This document shows positions 42,741 through 51,129 of a stretch of DNA of 64,000 nucleotides, piece after piece. Both the position numbers and the translations under genes were made by a program. The stretch's first letter is position 1; the number at the start of each line of letters is the position of its first letter. The stretch is from JBOGFI01 sp050743365 (GTDB lineage Bacteria > Actinomycetota > Acidimicrobiia > IMCC26256 > JACDBD01): the NCBI GenBank assembly GCA_050743365.1, contig JBOGFI010000072.1, positions 1-64,000 on the forward strand, given 5' to 3'. The notes under the pieces were generated by a model that did no database searches, was not told the origin of the DNA, and was given only the letters and a program-made list of their open reading frames with translations.

Positions 42741-44308
42741 CCACAGTAACGCATGCAGCACGCCGAGCTCGCACGGTTCTGGGGCCGTCCGCGATACTCG
42801 TGGCGCTCTGCGGCGCCGTGATCGGCGCCGCCGTGTCGAACTCGGCGCTCGATGCGCGATTGCGTGTGATCGTTCAGCTGCTCGCCGGCGCCATAGTGCT
42901 CGCGCTCGTCGTCCCGCTCATCCTCGGACGCTGGCGCGTGCTGCTCGGCTCCCTCTTCGCATGGCTCGTCGTCGAGGATCTCCTCCGAAAGCTCGCCGGC
43001 AACGACCTTCGCCTCTACTTCGTCAAGGACGTGATCTACCTGCTCGTGTTGATCGGGCTCGCGACCGATCCCGGCGTGCGCAGCACGTGGACGAGGGCGA
43101 CCGGCCGTACCCGCTGGGCCCTGTACGCGCTGATCGGTTGGGGCCTCGCGCTCTCGGTCGCGTCGTTCTTCGAGAACCCGGTCCTGCCCGCAGTCGGCAT
43201 GCGCCTCCACTTCTTGTACGTCCCGCTTGTTGTCGCCGGATTCCTCATGGCACGTGACTCGGCGCGCGTACGACGCTGGCTCGTCGGGCTCGCGACGCTC
43301 GCCGCCGCCGCGTCGATCGTCGGAATCATCCAGGCGGTCGTCGGCCCCGACTTCCTGTCACCGGGCCAGCCGACCGACCTTCAGCACCTCGAGCTCACCC
43401 GGCGGACGCTCAGTGGTCGCGAGCTCTTCCAGCCTTCGGGTCCATTCGCGGATCCCGGTCGCCTCATCGCCGCGTCCGTGGTCGGCGTCACGGTCGCGTT
43501 CGCTGCCTTCGTCGGCTGGCGCAAGCAAGCCCGCGGTCCGATCTTGCTCGGCATCGTCTGCGCCGCGGGGACGTGGGCAGCGAGCGGGAAGGCAGGCGTG
43601 ATCCTGGTCGGCACGCTCGCGCTCGCGACGATCGTGAGCCTCCGTTTCGGGTCTCGTGAGCGTCGCGTCAGGTGGGCCATGGGCACCGCAACCGTGTTGA
43701 TCGTGGCGCTCGTCGCTCTGGCCGCCGCGTTCCCCGGTCTCTTCCGTGATCGCGTCGAGTACTTCGCGCAGACGCTCAGCCCGACCTCCCCCGTGAACGA
43801 ATGGAGCGACCGATTCGACGCGTGGGAGTCCGACATCGCTCGGGGTATTGCGATCGGCGGGCTCCTCGGCACGGGCACCGGCCAGGAGTCGCTTGGACGC
43901 CAGTACATCTTCGGTGACGAGACCGATGAGCGCCGCCTTTCGCAAGTCGAAGGCGGTTACGCGTCGCTAGCGGTCGAATGGGGCCTTATCGGCATCGGGC
44001 TCTGGCTCGTTTGGAGCATCTCCTGGACACGTCGCCTGTGGCGATCGGGCAAGCGACTCCGGGGCAGCTCCCTCGCGTCGGCCACTTTCGTGCTTTTCGC
44101 CTGGGCGGTCATGGTGCTCTTCGTACGGTTCATGACAGGGCTGAGCTCGTGGCAGGACTACCTCCCGAACGCCTACTTCTGGTTCCTGTCGGGCGTGGTG
44201 TTCGGGCTCGCGAGCTGGTCGGGGACGCAGGCCGATGCGCAGATGGCCCGCGCGGAGCCGTCCGCTCGGATCGGCACCGCGTACCATCCGGATCCTGTCG
44301 TGAGGTAG
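42737..44308 (+). CDS. O-antigen ligase/polymerase (WaaL/Wzy-like) membrane protein
   Basis: The 523-residue protein has about 12 hydrophobic helices and a large periplasmic-type loop (SPTSPVNEWSDRFDAWESDI ... ESLGRQYIFGDETDERRLSQ) followed by VEGGYASLAVEWGLIGIGLW, the layout of Wzy/WaaL family proteins. It either polymerises repeat units or joins the finished glycan to an acceptor. ATGA overlap with the fused glycosyltransferase. It is the last gene of the 15-kb rightward operon. Confidence 0.82.
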   Translation: MTTVTHAARRARTVLGPSAILVALCGAVIGAAVSNSALDARLRVIVQLLAGAIVLALVVPLILGRWRVLLGSLFAWLVVEDLLRKLAGNDLRLYFVKDVIYLLVLIGLATDPGVRSTWTRATGRTRWALYALIGWGLALSVASFFENPVLPAVGMRLHFLYVPLVVAGFLMARDSARVRRWLVGLATLAAAASIVGIIQAVVGPDFLSPGQPTDLQHLELTRRTLSGRELFQPSGPFADPGRLIAASVVGVTVAFAAFVGWRKQARGPILLGIVCAAGTWAASGKAGVILVGTLALATIVSLRFGSRERRVRWAMGTATVLIVALVALAAAFPGLFRDRVEYFAQTLSPTSPVNEWSDRFDAWESDIARGIAIGGLLGTGTGQESLGRQYIFGDETDERRLSQVEGGYASLAVEWGLIGIGLWLVWSISWTRRLWRSGKRLRGSSLASATFVLFAWAVMVLFVRFMTGLSSWQDYLPNAYFWFLSGVVFGLASWSGTQADAQMARAEPSARIGTAYHPDPVVR

Positions 44309-44374
44309 GTGAGGTCGCAGACGTGATCGCCGGACCAGACCGAAACTGCACCGACGACCTCAGGGCGCGGTTCG

Positions 44375-44536
44375 TCATCGAAGGCCCGCCTCGGCGTTGG
44401 TCGCCTCGATCCGCGTGGGGTCGAGGGCCTTGCTCTGGATCACCTGAACGAAGCCGGCTTCGTTCGACGGCTCCACCTGCACGTCGACGTCAGTGCTGTC
44501 GACGAAGCTGACCGGGCCGTCGAGGTACTTTTCCAT
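44375..44536 (-). CDS. Possible 53-residue protein, unknown
   Basis: The ATG frame encodes MEKYLDGPVSFVDSTDVDVQ followed by a Glu/Ala-rich remainder ending EAGLR. It begins 18 bp after the stop of the Wzz/kinase gene on the same strand, so it may be its cotranscribed tail gene. Composition is acidic and soluble, with no signal or membrane segment. I recognise no family, and the ribosome site is weak. It could also be a fragment of a lost gene. Confidence 0.35.
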   Translation of the reverse strand: MEKYLDGPVSFVDSTDVDVQVEPSNEAGFVQVIQSKALDPTRIEATNAEAGLR

Positions 44537-44554
44537 CACTGACCACCACGCGCC

Positions 44555-46180
44555 CTACCGGCGAGCGGCCTCCTTCTCGGCCCGCTTCGCCTCCCGCTTG
44601 CGGGTCCGGGCACTCCGCGAGCCGCGCCGCCCGTAGTAATAGCGGTAGCCATAGCCGTAGTCGACCTCGCGTGCGGTCCGGTTGAAGACCGCGCCGACGA
44701 GCCGGGCGTCGACCTGCCCGAGCTTCGCCACCGCCCGCTGGAGCCGCTTGCGCGTCGTAAAGCCCGCCATCACGACGAGCAGCGTCGCGTCCGCCCACGT
44801 GGAGACCACCGCGGCGTCGGTCACCGGGAGCACCGGCGGCGAGTCAATGATGACGGTGTCGGCCTGGGCCGCGAGCTCCTCGAGGAGGCCCTTCGTGAGC
44901 GGTGACCCCAAGAGCTCCGAGGGGTTCGGGGGAAAGGGGCCGGAGGCGAGCAAGGAGAGGTGCTCCTCGCCCGGGACCCGCTGGAGGGCGGTCGCGAGCG
45001 GCTGACGGCCCAGCAGCACGGAAGTGAAGCCCACGTCGTTGGGGAGGTCGAAGTACTCGTGGACTCGCGACCGGCGCAGGTCGAGATCCACGATCACCAC
45101 GCGCTGCCCCGCCCGGGCGAGCATGGCCGCAAGGTTGGCGACCGTCGTGGTCTTGCCCTCGGCGGCGATGGGGCTCGTGACCTGGAGCGTGCGCAGCTGA
45201 CGGTCGAGGCTCAGGAACTGCACCGCGGTCCGCAGCGATCGGTAGGCCTCGGCCGGTGGTGAGTTGGGGGCCGTGAGCGCGACCACCCCGGGCGACCTGG
45301 TCTTCCACTCCACCGAGGGCACGTGCCCGAGGACGGGCAACCACGTGCCGGTCGATCGGTCGAGGTCCTCCGCTGTCTTGATGGAGTCGTCGAGGTAGTC
45401 GACGACGAAGGCGAGCCCGATGCCGAGCACGAGCCCGATCCCGGCGGCCACGAGACCGTTGCGCACGGGGTTGGGCCGCACCGGGTTCTCCGGGGCGACG
45501 GCGCGCTTCACCACCCGCGGACCGCCGCTCGCGAGCCCCGCCTCCAGGTCGAGCTCGTCGAGCTTCTGGCGGAACAGCAGCCGTTGCTCGATCAGCGCGT
45601 CGCGCTCGGCCTGGAGGCTCGCGGCGACGGCGCCGCGCTCGTCGTCGGGAGTGAACGCCACCTGGGCATCGATCTCGCCGATCCGCCGGTCGACTTCGCT
45701 GATCCGGCCCTGGATCTTCCGCGCCGCCTCCAAAACGGCCTCGGACTCCCGCTGCCGGCCGACCTCGATGTAGGCCTCGGTGTAGGCGTTGACCGCCTCT
45801 GCCGCGCCCGCGGGATCGGTGCTCTCGACGCTGATCTCGATGATGTCGGTCTCGCCGACCTGCTCGGCCGACACGTCGGGCGCGACGCCGAGCTTCTCGG
45901 CGACCGCCTCGCCGATGTCGGAGCTCTCGAAGATCCGGATCTCGGTCTCGGCGGCGTTGGGGTCGACGGGGGCCACCTGGTCCGACAGCGGGTTGTCGCG
46001 CCGCGAGTTGAGCAGCACCTCGCCCTCGGCCCGGTAGACCTTCTCCTGCTGGAGGGTGAGCGCGACGGCCGTGCCCACGACGGCCAGGACGACGAGTGCG
46101 ACGACCCAGGCGCGGCGGCGGGCGATCCGCAGGTAGTCGAGGAGGCTCAGCTCCCGCGTCTCGCCGTTCGGGTCCGGCAT
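44555..46180 (-). CDS. Fused Wzz chain-length regulator and BY-family tyrosine kinase
   Basis: The 541-residue protein has a Wzz domain with membrane helices at ~25-43 and ~241-260 around an extracytoplasmic coiled-coil part. The cytoplasmic bacterial tyrosine kinase domain follows: Walker A IAAEGKTTT (338-346), Walker A' VVIVDLD (361-367), Walker B TVIIDSPP (442-449) and a C-terminal Tyr cluster, YGYGYRYYYG (508-517), for autophosphorylation. Such proteins set chain length and control export of capsule or exopolysaccharide. It is transcribed opposite to the ligase operon. The low-molecular-weight phosphatase at 53848-54408 is the likely counter-enzyme. Confidence 0.92.
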   Translation of the reverse strand: MPDPNGETRELSLLDYLRIARRRAWVVALVVLAVVGTAVALTLQQEKVYRAEGEVLLNSRRDNPLSDQVAPVDPNAAETEIRIFESSDIGEAVAEKLGVAPDVSAEQVGETDIIEISVESTDPAGAAEAVNAYTEAYIEVGRQRESEAVLEAARKIQGRISEVDRRIGEIDAQVAFTPDDERGAVAASLQAERDALIEQRLLFRQKLDELDLEAGLASGGPRVVKRAVAPENPVRPNPVRNGLVAAGIGLVLGIGLAFVVDYLDDSIKTAEDLDRSTGTWLPVLGHVPSVEWKTRSPGVVALTAPNSPPAEAYRSLRTAVQFLSLDRQLRTLQVTSPIAAEGKTTTVANLAAMLARAGQRVVIVDLDLRRSRVHEYFDLPNDVGFTSVLLGRQPLATALQRVPGEEHLSLLASGPFPPNPSELLGSPLTKGLLEELAAQADTVIIDSPPVLPVTDAAVVSTWADATLLVVMAGFTTRKRLQRAVAKLGQVDARLVGAVFNRTAREVDYGYGYRYYYGRRGSRSARTRKREAKRAEKEAARR

Positions 46181-46242
46181 CGACGAGATCGTACCCGCCG
46201 CGCGAAGGCTCTCCCTGGACCGCGCCGGCCTGGGCCCCGACG

Positions 46243-46403
46243 CTAGGCCCGCACGAGCAGGAGGATCAGCGTGTAGTGGCAGGCGCCCGCCGTGACGACC
46301 ATCGCATGCCAGACCTCGTGGTAGCCGAAGACGGCCGGTCGCAGCGCGGGCCGTCCGGCAGCCAGCATCACGGCACCGACGGTGTACATGAGGCCGCCGG
46401 CGA
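46243..46403 (-). pseudogene. Truncated copy of the hemolysin-III gene 3' end
   Basis: These 161 bp align with 48904-49064 at about 95% identity without gaps and encode the last ~53 codons of the HlyIII protein, up to and including its TAG stop. Upstream of 46403 the sequence no longer matches. The fragment has no start region and is not a gene. With the full copy it brackets the EAL-GGDEF pair as direct repeats. Confidence 0.85.
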
Positions 46404-46429
46404 TGCAACGCCCGCGAGTTTGATCACGT

Positions 46430-46445
46430 GAGACCCTTCGGTCCC
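46430..46445 (-). terminator. Hairpin downstream of the GGDEF gene
   Basis: A 6-bp stem (GGGACC / GGTCTC in the minus-strand RNA, one G.U) with loop GAAG lies 65 bp after the GGDEF stop. It is a weak terminator candidate. The remaining bases from 46404 to 46509 show no gene. Confidence 0.3.
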
Positions 46446-46509
46446 AGTCGCCTCGCAGTCGGGCCTTTCACTCAGGCGGATCCCCTTAGTAACCGCCGGG
46501 AGGCACCGC

Positions 46510-47526
46510 TTACCTAGCCCTGAGTCCACCCTCGGCCACGCGTCCATCGGTCTCGGCGACCTCGATGCGGTCACGTCCGTTCGCCTTCGCTTCGTAGAGC
46601 GCACCGTCGGCGCGCTGAAGCGTTGTCCTCGGGCTCTCGCCCTCCCGGTGCACGGCAATGCCGGCTGAAAACGTGGTGACGGCCTCATTCCACTCGTCGC
46701 GGAGGCGGCGCAGCACGTCCTGAGATCCGCTGACCCCTCCGCGCGCGAGGACCATCGCGAACTCTTCGCCGCCGTACCGCGCCACGCTGTCGCTGTCGCG
46801 AGTCACGGACCGCATGGCGTCCGCGAACTGCTGCAGTGTGTCGTCGCCCACTTGATGGCCATGGACGTCGTTGACTCTCTTGAAGCAATCGAGGTCGACG
46901 ACGACCACCGCGTCACCTGGCTGCATGGACGTCAGCGCTCGCTCGTAGCACCTGCGATTGCCGAGTGCGGTGAGAGGATCGGTCTCTGCGATGCGCTCGA
47001 GGTGATGCGTGCGTTGGCTCAAGGCGCGAGCGAGTAGCTCGCCGATCAAGCACCACATCGGGGCGGCGATCGCGAGGGCTGTGAGCCCGGAGCGCATTGC
47101 GTGACCGCTACCGATGACGTAGGACAGGACTGCGATCGGCACCATCCGCAGGGGTACACCGGGCCGGCCAACGAGGCCGATGTAGACGAAAGTAAAGCTG
47201 TACAGGGAGATGTACAGGGTAAGGACGCCCGGGGTGAGAACGCCGGCGACGGCCAGCAGCACATACCCCATGATGGGGAGGGCGACGAGGGGCCGAGCAC
47301 CCCACCGTGACCACGGCAAACGCGGAATGACGAGTCCAACCGCCAGCGCCACCAGACCCATCGTGCCGATCGTGAGTCGCGGGACGTTCGGTGGAGTCAG
47401 GGGCAAGGTGATCCAGACGATCGTCGCCGCCCCGACGAAGAGCACCGCGCCGATCCGAGCTCCTCGGACGGATTCACTTTCACCGGCACGGCCGAGCAGG
47501 AGTGCATCCAAGTACGACTGGCTCAT
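46510..47526 (-). CDS. Membrane diguanylate cyclase (GGDEF)
   Basis: The 338-residue protein has about six N-terminal membrane helices (residues ~25-165) and a GGDEF domain. The active site is GGEEF (252-256), a functional variant. The inhibitory I-site RxxD (R243-D246) lies five residues before it, so product feedback is expected. It should make cyclic-di-GMP. The ATG overlaps the stop of the upstream EAL gene (ATGA), so synthesis and breakdown enzymes are translated together. Confidence 0.9.
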   Translation of the reverse strand: MSQSYLDALLLGRAGESESVRGARIGAVLFVGAATIVWITLPLTPPNVPRLTIGTMGLVALAVGLVIPRLPWSRWGARPLVALPIMGYVLLAVAGVLTPGVLTLYISLYSFTFVYIGLVGRPGVPLRMVPIAVLSYVIGSGHAMRSGLTALAIAAPMWCLIGELLARALSQRTHHLERIAETDPLTALGNRRCYERALTSMQPGDAVVVVDLDCFKRVNDVHGHQVGDDTLQQFADAMRSVTRDSDSVARYGGEEFAMVLARGGVSGSQDVLRRLRDEWNEAVTTFSAGIAVHREGESPRTTLQRADGALYEAKANGRDRIEVAETDGRVAEGGLRAR

Positions 47527-48761
47527 GGGAGGCCGGGGATCCACTGATCGGTGGAGCGGCTGCGTCCCCGCCGCTGATCCTTCTGCGCTTCCAGCGCGTC
47601 GGTGAGCTCGCGAGGTGTTGAGGGCACCCCCAGGTGGAACCCTTGGCCGTAGTCGCAACGCATCGCCTTCAACAGCTCCAGCTGCGCTGCCGTCTCGATC
47701 CCTTCCGCGATCGCCGTGAGGTCGAGCGTGTGGGCGAGCAGGATGATCGTGCCGACGAAGGCCTGTCCCTGTTCGCTCTCGGTGATCCGTGCCGTGAAGG
47801 AGCGATCAAGCTTGACCGTGTGGACCGGGAAGAGGTGAACGTACGAGAGCGAGGACTGGCCGGTGCCGAAGTCGTCGATCGCCAGCCGCACCCCGAGCTC
47901 GCGAAGAGCTGTGAGCTGACGGAGGCAGAGCTCCATGTCTTCCATCACGGCGGTCTCGGTGACCTCGAAGGTCAGGTGCCCCGGATCGATGCCATGGCTG
48001 TCGATCGCTGTCCCGACGCGGGCCAGGAGCTCGGGATCGGCCAGTTCACGAGCCGACAGGTTCATCGAGACGGTGAAGCGCGGCTCATCGGTCAGCCCGC
48101 TCCACTGCACGATGTGTCGGCACACGTCGTGGAGCACGAACTCGCCGAGCTCGACGACGAGGCCCGTTGCCTCAGCCGCGGGAATGAAGTCAGCTGGAGG
48201 GACCAAGCCGCGGCTCGGGTGGCGCCAGCGGATGAGCGCCTCGGCTCCGACCACGCGGCGGCGCCGACCCACGACGTCGAAGATCGGCTGGTAGTGCACC
48301 TCGAGCTCATGGTGCGCGAGTGCCCGGCGCAATGACCGGTCGGTGCGGGCGAACCGGAGGGCTGTGAGCCGTAGGGCACGCGGCTGATTGATGAGGAGTG
48401 CGAGCACCTGGCCGATACCGAGGAAGAACCCTGTGCGCATACCCCAGTCACTGAACACCTGCGACGTGCCGTCGGTAACGTCGAGGGGCAGCAGCGGCCC
48501 CGCGAGGAGGCCCGACACGATCGACGTGATGAACGTGCCCGCCCATCCGAAGCGCAGCGCCGCGAAGATGATCGGGATGTAGAACCAGTGCGGCGGCACA
48601 GGCCCGGCCCCGCCCAAGGCGAAGGCGATGGCCCACGAGGCTGCGAGCAGCCCGACAATTGCGCAGACGGCGAGGCCTGCCGGCAGCTCTGCTGACACGC
48701 CTGCGACCTGCGCGGCCGTGCGCTGGCGCCAATGGAACCCGGGCGACGCTGGAGCAGCCAT
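47523..48761 (-). CDS. Membrane-anchored EAL-domain cyclic-di-GMP phosphodiesterase
   Basis: The 412-residue protein is a paralogue of 13941-15182, alike along its whole length: membrane part with GGAGPVPPHWFYIPIIFAAL, then EAL with EALIRW, NLSA, EVTETAV, AIDDFGTGQSS, KLDRSF and AEGIET. The motifs needed for metal binding and catalysis are intact. Unlike its paralogue it is coupled to a GGDEF gene by ATGA overlap, forming a local c-di-GMP module. GAGGAG precedes the ATG. Confidence 0.9.
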   Translation of the reverse strand: MAAPASPGFHWRQRTAAQVAGVSAELPAGLAVCAIVGLLAASWAIAFALGGAGPVPPHWFYIPIIFAALRFGWAGTFITSIVSGLLAGPLLPLDVTDGTSQVFSDWGMRTGFFLGIGQVLALLINQPRALRLTALRFARTDRSLRRALAHHELEVHYQPIFDVVGRRRRVVGAEALIRWRHPSRGLVPPADFIPAAEATGLVVELGEFVLHDVCRHIVQWSGLTDEPRFTVSMNLSARELADPELLARVGTAIDSHGIDPGHLTFEVTETAVMEDMELCLRQLTALRELGVRLAIDDFGTGQSSLSYVHLFPVHTVKLDRSFTARITESEQGQAFVGTIILLAHTLDLTAIAEGIETAAQLELLKAMRCDYGQGFHLGVPSTPRELTDALEAQKDQRRGRSRSTDQWIPGLP

Positions 48762-48903
48762 CGTGGCACTCCTCAACCTCAACGACCGCGACAGGCTCAC
48801 TGCGGGATATCGTCGGATGTCGCCGGGTCTTGAGGGCGTTTTGTCGACTACGGGCCAGCCGATCGCCCCAGTGGGTACGCGATGGGCGCCCTTCCCAGCG
48901 CGT

Positions 48904-49064
48904 CTAGGCCCGCACGAGCAGGAGGATCAGCGCGTAGTGGCACGCGCCCGCCGTGACGACCATCGCATGCCAAACCTCGTGGTAGCCGAAGACGGCCGGT
49001 CGCAGCGCGGGCCGGCCGGCAGCGAGCATCACGGCGCCGACGGTGTACATGACGCCGCCGGCGA
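48904..49064. repeat. Direct repeat partner of 46243-46403
   Basis: The 3' 161 bp of the hlyIII gene. It has a same-orientation, ~95% identical copy 2,661 bp away. The interval between the two copies carries the whole EAL-GGDEF pair. Confidence 0.8.
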
Positions 49065-49560
49065 GCAGCAGCCCCAGCTCGACCGGACCCAACCTGCGCA
49101 AGAGCTCGGGGGCAGCGACCACCCCGAGCCAGCCGAGGGCGAGGTACAGCGCCATGCCCACCCGGTGGAGCCGGTCGAGGCAGATGACGGTGAGGACCAC
49201 GCCGGCGAGGCATCCGACCCAGGCGACCGACAGCAGCGCGATGCCCCAGGCCGGTCGCAGCACGAGCAGCGTGATGGGCGTGTACGTGCCCGCGATCAGC
49301 ACGAAGATCATCGAGTGGTCGAGATGCTTCATGATGCGCTCGGCCCGGGGCGACCAGGCCCGTCGGTGGTACGCGGCGCTGGTGGCGTACACGGCTGCGA
49401 GGCTCACCGCGAAGATCGCCGCCCCCGTACGGGCCTCGGCGCCGCGGCCGGCAGCCACCAGCCCGAGGCCGGCGGGGACCGACGCCACGAACGCGAGCTG
49501 GTGCAGCCGGCCCCGCCAACGAGGCTTCGGCTTGGCGACGGCGGTCTCGACCGCGGGCAC
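48904..49560 (-). CDS. hlyIII: Hemolysin III (YqfA/PAQR) family membrane protein
   Basis: The 218-residue protein has seven hydrophobic helices and the family's metal-binding-type residues: SAAYHRRAW and KHLDHSMIFVLIAGTYTPIT in the first half, and FGYHEVWHAMVVTAGACHY in the last. Family members are PAQR-like membrane proteins, possibly hydrolases; a hemolysin role is not established for this one. GTG at 49560 gives a family-length protein; the frame continues upstream through the aldehyde dehydrogenase gene region without family similarity. Confidence 0.85.
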   Translation of the reverse strand: MPAVETAVAKPKPRWRGRLHQLAFVASVPAGLGLVAAGRGAEARTGAAIFAVSLAAVYATSAAYHRRAWSPRAERIMKHLDHSMIFVLIAGTYTPITLLVLRPAWGIALLSVAWVGCLAGVVLTVICLDRLHRVGMALYLALGWLGVVAAPELLRRLGPVELGLLLAGGVMYTVGAVMLAAGRPALRPAVFGYHEVWHAMVVTAGACHYALILLLVRA

Positions 49561-49631
49561 GGAGACATCTTGGCCGGTCGCCGAGCTGGATGGGCGGCAC
49601 CCCCGCGACGGCCCACCGGGGGTGGCGATGG

Positions 49632-51056
49632 TCAGGCCTGGATGATGACGAGCCGCTCCTCGGTCATCTCGCGCACCGCCCAGTGCGGGCCCTCGCGGGT
49701 GTTGCCGGAATCGCGCCGGCCGCCGTAGGGCATCTGGTCGGCCCGGAACGTCGGCACCTCGTTCACGAGCACGCCGCCGTAGTCGAGGGTGCGGGCGGCG
49801 CGCAGGGCCGTCGGCAGGTGCGACGTGAAGATGGCGGCCTGGAGCCCGTAGCGCGAGTCGTTGGCGAGCCGCAGCGCCTCGCCCACGTCGCTGTAGGCCT
49901 GCACGGCCACCACCGGGCCGAAGACCTCGAGCGCGCACACCTTCATGTCGGGCTTCACGTTGGCGAGCACCGACGGTCGGACGAACGGGCCGTCGACCCC
50001 ACCCCCGGTGAGGACGTCGGCGCCCGCGGCCGCGGCCTCGTCGACCCACGAGACGACCCGGTCGCGTTCCGCGGTCGAGATCAGCGACGACACGTCGGTG
50101 TCCTCGGCCAGCGGGTCGCCCAGCTTCAGGGCCTCGACTTTGGGGACCAGGGCGTCGAGGAACGGCTCGACGATCGACTCGTGGGCGTAGACGCGCTGGG
50201 TGGAGATGCACGACTGGCCGGCGTGGCTGTACCCGGCCACGGAGATCTTCCCGGCGGCCGTCGCGTAGTCGGCGTCGGGCTCGAGGATCACGGGGGCGTT
50301 GTTGCCCAGCTCGAGGCCGACCTTCTTGCGGGGGGCGCGTGCCTTGATGCCCCAGCCCACGTCGGGCGAGCCGGTGAACGTGATCATGGCGACGTCGGGA
50401 TGGTCGACGAGGGCGTTGCCGACGGTGCCGCCGCCGCCGGTGACCACGTTGAGCCAACCGGACCGCAGTCCGCACTCGTCGAGCAGGAGATCGGCGAGCG
50501 CAAGGGCTGACAGCGGCGTCTGCGACGCCGGCTTGAGCACCACCGGGCAACCGGCCGCGATCGCGGGCGCGACCTTGTGCGCCACCAGGTTGAGCGGGAA
50601 GTTGAACGGGCTGATGGCGCCGACGACGCCGATGGGTACCCGCAGGGTGAACGCGAGCTTGCCCGCCCCGGCGTCGCTGCCCTCCATGGGGACGAGGTCG
50701 CCGGCCAGCGTGCGCGCCTCGATCGCCGCGAACGTGAAGGTGGAGACGGCCCGCTGGGCCTCGACGCGTGCCGTCTTGATCGGCTTGGCGGCCTCGGCGG
50801 CGATGATCCGGGCGAAGTCCTCGGTACGCTCTGCGAGCAGCCCGGCGGCGCGCTCGAGCACCTCGGCCCGCTCCCACGCCGCCGGCGCGCCGGCGGCGAG
50901 CACGTCGCGGGCCGCCTCGACCGCCCGGTCGACCTCGGCCGACCCGCACGCCGGCACCCGGCCCAGCTCGGCGCCGTCGTAGGGCGACTCGACCGCGATG
51001 GTGCCCCCGGTGGTGACCCGCTCGCCGCCGATGGGGAGGGTGCGAGGCTCGATCAT
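49632..51056 (-). CDS. NAD(P)-dependent aldehyde dehydrogenase
   Basis: The 474-residue enzyme has the ALDH blocks: SPFNFPLNLVAHKVAPAIAA with VVLKPASQTPLS (cofactor binding), FTGSPDVGWGI, the general-base Glu in GLELGNNAPVIL, the nucleophile Cys in HAGQSCISTQRV, and EVFGPVVAVQ. GLELGNN in place of the common ELGGKN resembles the lactaldehyde/GAPN-like and glycolaldehyde subgroups. Substrate is unpredictable. Start is MIEPRTLPIGGERV, after AGGGAG. It is transcribed alone. Confidence 0.9.
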   Translation of the reverse strand: MIEPRTLPIGGERVTTGGTIAVESPYDGAELGRVPACGSAEVDRAVEAARDVLAAGAPAAWERAEVLERAAGLLAERTEDFARIIAAEAAKPIKTARVEAQRAVSTFTFAAIEARTLAGDLVPMEGSDAGAGKLAFTLRVPIGVVGAISPFNFPLNLVAHKVAPAIAAGCPVVLKPASQTPLSALALADLLLDECGLRSGWLNVVTGGGGTVGNALVDHPDVAMITFTGSPDVGWGIKARAPRKKVGLELGNNAPVILEPDADYATAAGKISVAGYSHAGQSCISTQRVYAHESIVEPFLDALVPKVEALKLGDPLAEDTDVSSLISTAERDRVVSWVDEAAAAGADVLTGGGVDGPFVRPSVLANVKPDMKVCALEVFGPVVAVQAYSDVGEALRLANDSRYGLQAAIFTSHLPTALRAARTLDYGGVLVNEVPTFRADQMPYGGRRDSGNTREGPHWAVREMTEERLVIIQA

Positions 51057-51129
51057 CGCGGCTCCCTGGCTCGTTCGCACGACGTCGTCAGCCTTCCACA
51101 CCGCCGGTCGGGCTATTCCGGGAGCAGCG

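Noticed and set aside
46404..46509. Possible c-di-GMP riboswitch near the GGDEF gene
   Set aside because: I looked for the GEMM-I pattern on both strands and did not find it; only a short hairpin is visible.
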